A stretch of 64,000 nucleotides of DNA, taken from an uncultured candidate division WPS-2 bacterium. GTDB lineage: Bacteria; Vulcanimicrobiota; Vulcanimicrobiia; Vulcanimicrobiales; Vulcanimicrobiaceae. A program made the translations under genes and the position numbers. The notes under the pieces were generated by a model that saw only the letters and a list, made by a program, of their open reading frames with translations, ran no database searches and was not told the DNA's origin. Below, piece by piece: positions 36,023 to 44,001 of this stretch. The stretch is taken from the NCBI GenBank assembly GCA_937927945.1, contig CALEYW010000043.1, forward strand, positions 62,001 through 126,000, given 5' to 3'. Position 1 is the first letter of the stretch. Each line of letters opens with the position of its first letter.

Positions 36023-36544
36023 TCAGCGGCGGATGAGCACGACGCCGGCAACCAGCAGCACGGCGCCGATCACCCGCAGCGGGTCGATCGGGTGTTTGGG
36101 GACGCCGAACCATCCGAACTGGTCGAACGCGAGCGACGCGATCATCTGGCCGAGAACGAACAGCGCGATGAGCGCCGCGGTGCCGAGCCGCGGGAGCAGC
36201 AGGATGATGATCACGACGTAGACCGCGCCGAACGCGCCGCCGAGCCACGACCACCACGGCGTGTTCGCGATCGCGGTCCCGTTCGGCCAGGGATCGCGCA
36301 TGCCCAGGACGATCATCGCCATGACCAGCGTCCCGCCGGCATAACTGATCAGCGCCGACCAGTTCGGCGAATGCAGTCCCGTACGCAAGCCGGCGTTTAC
36401 GCTCGCCTGCAGCACGAAGCTCACTCCGGCCGCGATCGCCAGGAGCGCCAGCGTCGCGAACCCGACCGCTTCCCGCACGCCAAGGTTCTTGAGGCGTCCG
36501 TCGCGGATGCTCCTCGCGATGACCCGCAGCGCCGCCCACCCCAT
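36023..36544 (-). CDS. YdcZ/DUF606-type small membrane transporter
   Basis: The 173-residue protein has five hydrophobic helices, including FVLGQMIASLAFDQFGWFGV, a hallmark of the YdcZ branch of the drug/metabolite transporters. It ends just after the prenyl synthase gene, on the other strand. Its 5' end overlaps paaK's start region on the opposite strand by 26 bases. Substrate is unknown. Confidence 0.75.
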   Translation of the reverse strand: MGWAALRVIARSIRDGRLKNLGVREAVGFATLALLAIAAGVSFVLQASVNAGLRTGLHSPNWSALISYAGGTLVMAMIVLGMRDPWPNGTAIANTPWWSWLGGAFGAVYVVIIILLLPRLGTAALIALFVLGQMIASLAFDQFGWFGVPKHPIDPLRVIGAVLLVAGVVLIRR

Positions 36545-37817
36545 CTTTCAGCCGGAGTTCGAGACCCTCGAGCGCCACGCGCTGGAGGCGCTGCAACTCG
36601 AGCGCCTGCGCGGGCTCGTCGACCGGCTTCGCGATGCCAACGACGTCTACCGCGAGCGGCTCCGCGGGGTCGCGACGCCCGACGGGCTCGACGCGTTGGC
36701 GGGCCTCCCGTTCAGCACGAAGGCCGACCTGCGCGACGCCTACCCGCTGGGGCTGCTGGCGGTTGGGGAACGCGACCTCGCCCGCATCCACGCCTCCTCG
36801 GGGACGACGGGGAACCCGACCGTCGGCGCGTATACGCGGCGCGATCTCGACGTGTTCGGCGAGGTCATGGCCCGCAGTCTCGCCGCCGGCGGAATTCGGC
36901 CGGGCGACATGTTCCAGGTGGCCTGGGGGTACGGGCTTTTCACCGGCGGCCTGGGCGCGCACGGCGGGTGCGAGACGCTCGGCGCGTGCGCGATCCCGGC
37001 CTCGGCCGGAAACACCAGCCACCAAATGCAGCTGCTCGCCGATCTGCCGGTGATCGGTATCGGCGGGACGCCGAGCTACCTGCTCGTCCTCGCCGAACGC
37101 TTCCGCGCCGAGCGCCGCCGTCCGAAGGCGCTGCGCTACGCGATCTGCGGCGCCGAAGCGTGGACGCGCGAGATGCGCGCGTCGCTCGAAGAACTCTTCG
37201 GCGTCACCGCGACCAACATCTACGGACTCACCGAGATCATCGGCCCCGGCGTCGCGCAAGAGTGTCTGGAAAAAGCCGGCATGCACGTTCAGGAAGATCA
37301 CTTCCTGGCGGAGATCATCGACCCCGAGAGCGGGAAGCCGCTTCCCGACGGCGAGCGCGGCGAGCTGGTGCTCACGACGCTGACCCGCGACGCGATGCCG
37401 GTGCTGCGCTACCGCACGCGCGACCTCACCTCGATGGTGCGCGAACCGTGCGGCTGCGGCCGGACGACGGCGCGCATCGATTGGTTCGCCGGACGCGTCG
37501 ACGACATGCTGGTGATCCGCGGCGTCAACGTGTTTCCGTCGGCGGTCGAAGAGGTGCTGCTACGCTTCACGGAGCTCTCGCCGAACTATCGGATCTTCGT
37601 CGACCGTCCGCCGAACGGGTTGGACGAGATGCTGGTCGAGGTCGAACATCAACCCGATGTGTCGATCGAGGACCTCGAACGTCTCGCCGGCGTCGTGACC
37701 GCACGGATCTCGGAGACGCTGCTGGTGTCGCTGCGCACGCGCGTCGTCGCTCCGGGAACGATCGAGCGGATCGAGGCCGGCAAAGCCAAGCGCGTCTTCG
37801 ATCGGAGATCCCTGTGA
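36519..37817 (+). CDS. paaK: Phenylacetate--CoA ligase
   Basis: ATG at 36519 gives 432 residues (ATG at 36489 would add ten). Motifs are HASSGTTGNPTVGAYT for ATP binding, YGLTEIIGPGVAQEC and the C-terminal RVDDMLVIRGVNVFPSAVEE. This is the PaaK family, which activates phenylacetate with ATP and CoA in the cytoplasm. It begins a run of overlapping genes with two crotonase-family enzymes. The ring epoxidase PaaABCDE is not in the window. Confidence 0.88.
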   Translation: MTRSAAHPIFQPEFETLERHALEALQLERLRGLVDRLRDANDVYRERLRGVATPDGLDALAGLPFSTKADLRDAYPLGLLAVGERDLARIHASSGTTGNPTVGAYTRRDLDVFGEVMARSLAAGGIRPGDMFQVAWGYGLFTGGLGAHGGCETLGACAIPASAGNTSHQMQLLADLPVIGIGGTPSYLLVLAERFRAERRRPKALRYAICGAEAWTREMRASLEELFGVTATNIYGLTEIIGPGVAQECLEKAGMHVQEDHFLAEIIDPESGKPLPDGERGELVLTTLTRDAMPVLRYRTRDLTSMVREPCGCGRTTARIDWFAGRVDDMLVIRGVNVFPSAVEEVLLRFTELSPNYRIFVDRPPNGLDEMLVEVEHQPDVSIEDLERLAGVVTARISETLLVSLRTRVVAPGTIERIEAGKAKRVFDRRSL

Positions 37818-38569
37818 GCGAACCGCTGGTCCTCATCGAACGCCCGGCGCCGCACGTCGTGCTGCTGCGGCTCAACCGGCCGAAGGTGCTCAATGCCCTC
37901 TCGAACGCGGTGATCGCGCAGCTCGGCGACGCGCTCGAAGCGGCCGATCTGGACGGCGAGACGCGCGCGGTCGTGATCACCGGCGACGAGCGGGCGTTCG
38001 CGGCCGGCGGCGACATCGCCGAATTCGCCGGCAAGGGTCCGCGGCTCGAAGAATGGGATCGCCTCTGGGCCTGCGGGCTGCCGCTGATCGCGGCCGTGCG
38101 CGGCCTCGCGTTCGGCGGCGGGCTCGAGCTCGCGATGTCGTGCGATCTGCTCGTCGTCGCCGAGAACGCGCGCCTGGGACAGCCGGAGATCAACCTCGGC
38201 GTGATGCCCGGCGCGGGCGGGACGCAGCGGCTGACCCATGCCGTCGGCAAAACGATCGCCACCGAGATGGTGCTGCTCGGCCGGGAAATCAGCGGCCGCG
38301 ACGCGGAAGCGCACGGCCTCGCGAACCGCTGCGTGCCGCCCGAGCGCGTGCTGCCGGTCGCGCTCGATCTGGCCCGGGCCCTTACTCGCCAGGCGCCGCA
38401 CGCGGTGCGCGTCGCGAAGCGCGCGATCGCGCAGGCGTTCGAGCAGTCGCTGCACGCCTCGCTGCTGGACGAGCGGCGCGCCTTCATGGCCCTCCTGCAG
38501 TCCGACGAGGCACGCGAGGGCGTCGCGGCATTCCTTGAGAAGCGCAAGCCGACATGGCACGGCAGATGA
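37814..38569 (+). CDS. Enoyl-CoA hydratase (PaaF-like)
   Basis: GTG at 37814 overlaps paaK by four bases and gives 251 residues of crotonase fold. The oxyanion-hole segment AAGGDIAEFAG and catalytic Glu region QPEINLGVMPGAGGTQRL are intact, as in true hydratases. It would hydrate the double bond in a beta-oxidation step of phenylacetate or another acyl-CoA. It overlaps the next crotonase by 16 bases. Confidence 0.82.
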   Translation: MSEPLVLIERPAPHVVLLRLNRPKVLNALSNAVIAQLGDALEAADLDGETRAVVITGDERAFAAGGDIAEFAGKGPRLEEWDRLWACGLPLIAAVRGLAFGGGLELAMSCDLLVVAENARLGQPEINLGVMPGAGGTQRLTHAVGKTIATEMVLLGREISGRDAEAHGLANRCVPPERVLPVALDLARALTRQAPHAVRVAKRAIAQAFEQSLHASLLDERRAFMALLQSDEAREGVAAFLEKRKPTWHGR

Positions 38570-39357
38570 GCGCACCGGTTCAGCACAGCGTTGCGGTCGA
38601 GGGCGGCGTCGCGACGATTACCTTCAACCGCCCGCAGGCGTACAACGCGCTCACGGCCGACCTGATCGAGTCGCTCATCGAGACGCTCGGCGGCCTCGAA
38701 CGGGCGGAGGGGGTGCGCGCGATCGTCATCACCGGCGAAGGGAAAGGCTTCTGCGCCGGTCAGGCCCTCGACGATCCGCGCGTCATGAACGCCGAGGTGG
38801 CGACCGACATCGCCGCGACCGTCGAGCGGCGCTACAACCCGCTGATCCTCAAACTGCTCACGATGGAGACGCCGATCGTCGCGGCGGTCAACGGCGTCGC
38901 GGCCGGCGCCGGGATGGGAATCGCGTGCGCGTGCGACTTCCGCATCGTCGCCGAGACCGCGTCGTTCACCACCGCATTCGTGAAGATCGGCCTGGTGCCC
39001 GACAGCGGAACGTCGTTCACGTTGCCGCGCATCGTCGGCTACGCGAGGGCGCTCGAACTGTGCATCCTCTCGGAGAAGATCGACTCGACGCGCGCCGACG
39101 CGCTCGGATTGTGCACGAAGGTCGTGCCGGCCGACCGGTGTTTGGCCGAGGCGCAGGAGTTCGCCGCAAACCTCGCGCGCGGATCGCGCGCGATCGGTCT
39201 GATCAAGCGCGAGCTCGCACGCAACGGCCTGGGCTCTGCCCGCGAGGCCCTGGCGTACGAAGCGGAGATGCAGGCGATCGCGGCGCAAACCGCCGACTTC
39301 GCCGAGGGTGTCGCGGCGTTCACCCAAAAGCGCGCCGCGAACTTCCAGGGTCGATGA
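38554..39357 (+). CDS. Crotonase-family isomerase/hydratase (PaaG-like)
   Basis: The product has 267 residues. ITFNRPQAYNALTADLIESL and GKGFCAGQALDDPRV show the crotonase fold. The second catalytic position is in FVKIGLVPDSGTSFTLPRIV, where Asp replaces the usual second Glu, as in PaaG-type epoxyphenylacetyl-CoA isomerases. In the phenylacetate pathway PaaG forms the oxepin-CoA ring. This supports a catabolic operon with paaK. Confidence 0.78.
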   Translation: MARQMSAPVQHSVAVEGGVATITFNRPQAYNALTADLIESLIETLGGLERAEGVRAIVITGEGKGFCAGQALDDPRVMNAEVATDIAATVERRYNPLILKLLTMETPIVAAVNGVAAGAGMGIACACDFRIVAETASFTTAFVKIGLVPDSGTSFTLPRIVGYARALELCILSEKIDSTRADALGLCTKVVPADRCLAEAQEFAANLARGSRAIGLIKRELARNGLGSAREALAYEAEMQAIAAQTADFAEGVAAFTQKRAANFQGR

Positions 39358-39821
39358 GCGTCGCGCTGCGACGCGCGACGGTTGCGGACGCGCAGGTGCT
39401 CGCCGAACATCGCGCGGCCGTGTGGGCGGAGGTCGGCGACTGGAGCGCCGAAGCGATGGCCGCCCAAACGCCGGTGTGGGCCGACTTCGCGCGCCGTACC
39501 GTCGCCGACGGCACGTACGTCGCATGGATCGCGGAAGAGCGCGGCGAGCCGATCGCCAGCGGCGCGATCCTGGTGCACCTCGCGATCCCGCGGCCGGGGT
39601 CCGCTTCCGAACGGGCCGGCCGCGTCCAGTCCGTCTACGTCGTTCCGGCGGCGCGCCGGCGCGGCGTGGCCCGCGCCGTCATGGAGGCGCTGCTTGCCGA
39701 CGCGCGCGCTTTGCAGCTGATCTTCCTCACCCTTCATCCGTCCGAGGAAGCACGCGGGCTCTACACCTCCATGGGCTTCACGCCGGCCGACGAACTGGGC
39801 CTGCGCTTGAGCGAGGCCTGA
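39354..39821 (+). CDS. GNAT-family N-acetyltransferase
   Basis: ATG at 39354 overlaps the stop of the crotonase gene; 155 residues. Motif A is VQSVYVVPAARRRGVARAVM and motif B GLYTSMGFTPADEL, a standard GNAT acetyl-CoA site. Acceptor unknown. It is one base from panE, so it is probably in the same transcript without an obvious pathway link. Confidence 0.78.
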   Translation: MSVALRRATVADAQVLAEHRAAVWAEVGDWSAEAMAAQTPVWADFARRTVADGTYVAWIAEERGEPIASGAILVHLAIPRPGSASERAGRVQSVYVVPAARRRGVARAVMEALLADARALQLIFLTLHPSEEARGLYTSMGFTPADELGLRLSEA

Positions 39822-39822
39822 C

Positions 39823-40725
39823 GTGCGGATCGGGATCGTCGGCGCGGGCGCCATCGGGCTCTCGTTCGCCGCCGCACTCTCGAGGGCGCACGACGTCGCG
39901 CTGCTCGTGCGGCGTTCCGCGGTCGCCGAAGCGATCGCGCGCGACGGCATCGCGGTCGCTGGGCCGGACGAGTCGGAGTTCGTTCGGGTCGCCGCCGCCG
40001 CGGATCCGCGCGCGATGGCCGACCGCGACGCGATCATCGTCGCGGTGAAGTCGTTTGCCACCCGCGACGCGCTCGCTCCGCTGCACGGAATCCTCGCGCC
40101 GCATGCCCTGGTCGCTTCGGTCCAAAACGGAATCGACAACGCCGCCGACGCGCGCGCGGTGCTGCCCGAGAACCGCGTCGTCGCGGGCTCGACGATGTTC
40201 GGCGCGATCAAACTCGGCGACGGAGCGGTGCGCCCGGTCATCATCTCCGGCGCGACGATCTTCGAGCGCAACGCTTCCGCCGCGCCGACCAGCGACGAGC
40301 TGGCCGCCGCGTTCGTCGCCGCCGGGCTCGAGGCGCGCGTCGTAGACGACATCGCGCCGGTCCTGTGGCGCAAGCTGATCGTCAACGCGGCGATCAACCC
40401 GCTCGGTGCGCTCGCGCGCAGGCCGAACGGCGCGATCGCTTCCGATCGCGATCTTTCCGAGCTCGGGAAAGGGCTCGCGCGGGAGGCCGGGACGGTCGCG
40501 TCCGCAGCAGGCGTCGACGTCGGCGACCCGTGGGAGGCCGTCGAAGCGGCGGCGCGCGCCACCGCGGCGAACCGCAACTCGATGCTTCAAGACCTCGACG
40601 CCGGCCGTCCCAGCGAGATCGAAGCGATCGCCGGTGCGATCGTCCGCCGTGCCGGCGAGCACGGAATCGCCGTCCCCCTCACGCACGCGATGCTACGCCT
40701 CGTCCGCGCGCGGGAGCGCGCGTGA
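39823..40725 (+). CDS. panE: 2-Dehydropantoate 2-reductase
   Basis: GTG at 39823 gives 300 residues. Rossmann motif GIVGAGAIGLSFAAAL is at the N-terminus, the catalytic Lys in LWRKLIVNAAINPLGAL, and ENRVVAGSTMFGA in between. It reduces ketopantoate to pantoate with NADPH in vitamin B5/CoA synthesis. It overlaps panB by four bases, and panB makes its substrate, which supports the assignment. Confidence 0.85.
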   Translation: MRIGIVGAGAIGLSFAAALSRAHDVALLVRRSAVAEAIARDGIAVAGPDESEFVRVAAAADPRAMADRDAIIVAVKSFATRDALAPLHGILAPHALVASVQNGIDNAADARAVLPENRVVAGSTMFGAIKLGDGAVRPVIISGATIFERNASAAPTSDELAAAFVAAGLEARVVDDIAPVLWRKLIVNAAINPLGALARRPNGAIASDRDLSELGKGLAREAGTVASAAGVDVGDPWEAVEAAARATAANRNSMLQDLDAGRPSEIEAIAGAIVRRAGEHGIAVPLTHAMLRLVRARERA

Positions 40726-41498
40726 AAGCGCGGCTCGGCGCCGCGGAGATCGGCGCCCGAAAAGGCGCCGCGTTCCCCGTCATCACCGCCTACGACGCGC
40801 CGTTCGCCCGCTGTGCCGAAGCCGCCGGGATCGACGTGATCCTGGTCGGCGACTCACTCGGCATGGTCGTCCTCGGCTACCCCGCCACGACCCCGGTCCA
40901 GCTCGTCGACATGGTGCGCCACACAGGCGCCGTCGTACGTGCCACCACGCGCGCGCACGTGATCGCGGATCTGCCGTTCGGAACGTACGAAGCCTCCGAC
41001 GCCGACGCCATCTCGAGTGCCGTGCGCCTGATCAAAGAAGGCGGCGCGTCGTCGGTCAAACTCGAGGGCGGCGAGGCGGCCGCGCCGCGCATCCGCGCGA
41101 TCGCCGGCGCCGGCATCCCGGTGTGCGCGCACATCGGCTTGCTCCCGCAGACCGCGGCGCTCGGCGAAGGCTTCCGCCCGCGCCGCGCGCGCGAGCAGCT
41201 GCTGCGCGACGCCGCCGCCGTGGCGGACGCCGGGGCGTTCGCCGTCGTCCTCGAGATGGTCGACGCCGCAGTCGCCGCGGCCGTCACCGAGGACGTCCGT
41301 ATCCCCACGATCGGGATCGGCAGCGGTCCGAACTGCGATGCGCAAGTGCTGGTGCTGCACGACGTTCTCGGGCTCTATCCCGATCCGCCGAAATTCGCGA
41401 AAGCCTACGCCAACCTCGCCAACGACGCCACCAACGCCCTGCGCGCCTACGCCGGAGAGGTTCGCTCGGGCGCCTTTCCCCCGCGACGGCAGTCGTAG
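40722..41498 (+). CDS. panB: 3-Methyl-2-oxobutanoate hydroxymethyltransferase
   Basis: GTG at 40722 gives 258 residues. Metal and substrate motifs are VGDSLGMVVLGYPATTPVQL, IADLPFGTYEAS, SVKLEGGEAAAPRI, and IGIGSGPNCDAQVLVLHD. The enzyme makes ketopantoate from 2-oxoisovalerate and methylene-tetrahydrofolate. With panE it covers two steps of pantothenate synthesis. CoA made from this would serve the CoA-ligase genes upstream. Confidence 0.9.
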   Translation: MKARLGAAEIGARKGAAFPVITAYDAPFARCAEAAGIDVILVGDSLGMVVLGYPATTPVQLVDMVRHTGAVVRATTRAHVIADLPFGTYEASDADAISSAVRLIKEGGASSVKLEGGEAAAPRIRAIAGAGIPVCAHIGLLPQTAALGEGFRPRRAREQLLRDAAAVADAGAFAVVLEMVDAAVAAAVTEDVRIPTIGIGSGPNCDAQVLVLHDVLGLYPDPPKFAKAYANLANDATNALRAYAGEVRSGAFPPRRQS

Positions 41499-41509
41499 CG
41501 TTCCTCGCG

Positions 41510-41722
41510 TTAGGCGGCGCCCGAGATCTGCCCGGAACGATACGCCGACGGCGGCGCGCCTACGTCGCGCGCGAATATGCGCGAGAACCCGCTCTGGCTA
41601 GGAAAGCCCGACCGCGCCGCAACTGCGGCGATCGTCTCGTCCGTGGTTCGCAACAATCGCTTCGATCGCTCGATCCGCGCTCGCTCCTCGTTCCCGGCTA
41701 TCGCCCGCCAACGCCGGCCTCC
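41510..41722 (-). pseudogene. AraC-family regulator, C-terminal remnant
   Basis: Reading from about 41722 down to TAA at 41510-41512 gives RARIERSKRLLRTTDETIAA, VAARSGFPSQSGFSRIFARD and VGAPPSAYR. This is the second helix-turn-helix of an AraC/XylS DNA-binding domain. No start codon, first HTH or sensor domain remains. It is antisense to the XRE remnant at its upstream end. Confidence 0.6.
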
Positions 41723-41991
41723 CGGAGACCGGGCGTCGCCGCGTTCCCGGACTACGACGCGAAGAAATCGCCGAACTCGTCGGGATCTCGGCGGAACGGT
41801 ACCGGCTGTTCGAAAGCGGGCGACCGATTACGGTTTCGTCTCACGTCTTGGAACGGCTGTCGCTGGCATTGGGACTGGATGCATTCGATCAAGCGATCCT
41901 CTTCCGGCTGGCGCTGCCCGAGCTGTACCGTGCTCAGATCGTCGTCTTGGCGGAGCCTCCGACCAGATGTCCTCGCTCGTCGCTCCCCTGA
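41650..41991 (+). pseudogene. XRE/MmyB-like HTH regulator remnant
   Basis: In frame with TGA at 41989-41991 the translation includes GRRRVPGLRREEIAELVGIS, AERYRLFESGR and VLERLSLALGLDAFDQAILF. That is a helix-turn-helix of the MmyB-like regulators, preceded by RLSPANAGLPET as usual. The first 10-20 residues and a start codon are missing, and the C-terminal ligand domain is cut to about 25 residues. It is probably inactive. Confidence 0.6.
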
Positions 41992-42267
41992 CGTTGCTCT
42001 CCGATGTCGAGGACGTGCGGCGCTCCCTGAGCGTTCAGCGGGAGCACTTCCTCACGGGCGGACCGAGCGAAAATGAAACACCGCAAGCCGAAGTGACGAA
42101 GATTCTTCGCCCCCGCATCTTCTGAAACCGGCGAGGTCATCGGGCTCCTCGACATCACCGGGGATTATCATTTGGTTCGGCCGCAGCTGCTCGGCACGAT
42201 CGTGCAGTACGCACTCGAGATCGAAGAGCGTCTGGCCACACCGGCGCGTCACCTCGCGTTGACGTAG
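41967..42267 (+). pseudogene. GAF-type regulator remnant, internally deleted and frameshifted
   Basis: From ATG at 41967 one frame gives a 52-residue piece with RRSLSVQREHFLTGG and ILRPRIF, stopping at 42125. The next frame from 42121 to TAG at 42265-42267 gives ETGEVIGLLDITGDYHLVRP and a helical tail ALEIEERLA. The latter resembles the end of the GAF domain in AcoR-like activators. Most of the GAF domain and all of the AAA+ part are absent. Confidence 0.5.
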
Positions 42268-42312
42268 AGCGCCGGAAACCGCGCGTGGGAGCGGGAAGGT
42301 TGTAGCGCCGCC

Positions 42313-43989
42313 ATGATCACGCCAACCGACGCGCTGACCGTCCCCCTGCTCGCCGCGCTCCCGCATTCGCTCCGCTCGCGGATCGTCGCCCGGGCCGCCG
42401 ACGTCCGCGCCAACGTCGGGGAATGGATCGTACGTGAGGGCGACCCGCCCTACTTTTGGATTCTGCTCGAAGGCGAGATCGAGGCGGTGCGCACGATCGC
42501 GGGCCGCGAACGACAAACGACCACCTGGGACCCGGGTGAATTCTTCGGCGAGGTGCCGCTGATGCTCGGGTCGACGGCGGGCGTCAGCTGCCGCGCGATC
42601 CAGCCGTCGCGCCTCATGCGCACCGATCCGACCGACTTCCACGCAATGGTCACCGAGGCCACGGAAGCCAGTGCCATCCTCGCGCAGACGCTCGTTCGTC
42701 GCGTCGGCGTGATTCGCGACCTCTACGCAGCGTCAGAGGTTACGCAAGCGACGATCGTCGGCGATCGGTACGATTTCGCCTGTCACGACATTCGCGATTT
42801 CCTCTCGCGCAATCAAGTCGCGTTTGACTGGCTCGATCCCAGCGACCCGGCCGATCGGCCGTACGTAGCCGCTGAGCTGCTCGAGGGGGGCGTGTATCCC
42901 GTCGTCGTCAGCGGAGGACGCTCGCTCGTGCAGCCGACCCAACGGGATCTCGCCGAGTCGTTGGGATTGCAGACACGACCGACCACCGATACCTACGACC
43001 TGGCGATCGTCGGCGGTGGACCGGCGGGCCTCGCCGCGGCCGTCTACGGCGCCTCGGAGGGCTTGCGGACGATGATGATCGAGCGCGAGGCGCCGGGCGG
43101 CCAAGCCGGAACGTCGTCGCGCATCGAAAACTACTTAGGCTTTCCCGGCGGCGTCTCCGGCGACGATCTCGCACATCGGGCACTGCTCCAAGCCAAGCAC
43201 TTCGGAACGGACATCTTGGTGACGCGCAAGGTCGTCGAGCTGCGCGTCGACGAGCCGACATTTTCAATCGTGCTCGACGGCAACGAGACGATCGCCGCGC
43301 GTGCCATCGTCATCGCGACCGGCGTGTCGTGGCGTGCGCTCGAAAGCGATGGGGCCGAGCGTCTCGTCGGACGCGGCGTCTACTACGGGGCCGCGCGCAC
43401 CGAGGCGCTAGGAACGCTCGGAAGAGACGTCTTCATCGTCGGCGGTGGAAACTCAGCCGGGCAGGCAGCGATGTTCTTCGCGAACTACGCGCGCAGCGTA
43501 ACGGTTCTCACCCGCGGCGATGCGCTGGCAAAGAGCATGTCGCACTACCTCATCGAGCAGCTTCACTCGAAGGCGAATATCTCCGTCGAGCCCCGAACGA
43601 CGGTCGCTCGGGTCTTGGGTGAGGACCATCTCGAAGCGATCGTCACGCGTGACGGGAGCGGGACGGAGTTGGAGCGTCCCGCCGACGCGCTCTTCGTATT
43701 CATCGGCGCCGATGCCGAGACCGACTGGCTGCCAAAGGTGATCGAGCGCGACGCCGGCGGCTACGTGCGAACCGGCCGCGACGTGACGAGGTGGACGGCT
43801 TCACGCCCGCCGTTCCCATTCGAGACGAGCGTTCCAGGAGTCTTCGCGGCCGGCGACGTTCGGAGCGATTCCGTCAAGCGCGTCGCCTCGGCCGTCGGTG
43901 AGGGCAGCATGGTCATCGCCTACGTCCACCAACACCTCGACGCAAGTCCGACGGCGGCGGTCGCCTCAACTCAGCTGACGTCACACTGA
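42313..43989 (+). CDS. Cyclic-nucleotide-binding domain fused to a thioredoxin reductase-like flavoprotein
   Basis: 558 residues in three parts. Residues 10-110 are a cNMP-binding-like jelly roll (GEWIVREGDPPYFWILLEGE). Residues about 145-225 are a glutaredoxin/thioredoxin-like module with one cysteine, Cys157 (FACHD). Residues 228-545 are a TrxR-type flavoprotein with FAD motif GGGPAG (234-239), NADPH motif GGGNSAG (377-383) and the FAD-closing GVFAAGDVRSD. The reductase CxxC is replaced: YYGAAR at 357-362 stands where YCATC-like sequence is usual. It therefore cannot be an ordinary thioredoxin reductase. Its acceptor is unknown. Confidence 0.8.
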   Translation: MITPTDALTVPLLAALPHSLRSRIVARAADVRANVGEWIVREGDPPYFWILLEGEIEAVRTIAGRERQTTTWDPGEFFGEVPLMLGSTAGVSCRAIQPSRLMRTDPTDFHAMVTEATEASAILAQTLVRRVGVIRDLYAASEVTQATIVGDRYDFACHDIRDFLSRNQVAFDWLDPSDPADRPYVAAELLEGGVYPVVVSGGRSLVQPTQRDLAESLGLQTRPTTDTYDLAIVGGGPAGLAAAVYGASEGLRTMMIEREAPGGQAGTSSRIENYLGFPGGVSGDDLAHRALLQAKHFGTDILVTRKVVELRVDEPTFSIVLDGNETIAARAIVIATGVSWRALESDGAERLVGRGVYYGAARTEALGTLGRDVFIVGGGNSAGQAAMFFANYARSVTVLTRGDALAKSMSHYLIEQLHSKANISVEPRTTVARVLGEDHLEAIVTRDGSGTELERPADALFVFIGADAETDWLPKVIERDAGGYVRTGRDVTRWTASRPPFPFETSVPGVFAAGDVRSDSVKRVASAVGEGSMVIAYVHQHLDASPTAAVASTQLTSH

Positions 43990-44001
43990 CGGACGGTGAG
44001 C

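Noticed and set aside
41577..42125. Single 182-codon gene after panB
   Set aside because: Only its last 50 codons look like protein; upstream it is out of frame with the XRE remnant.
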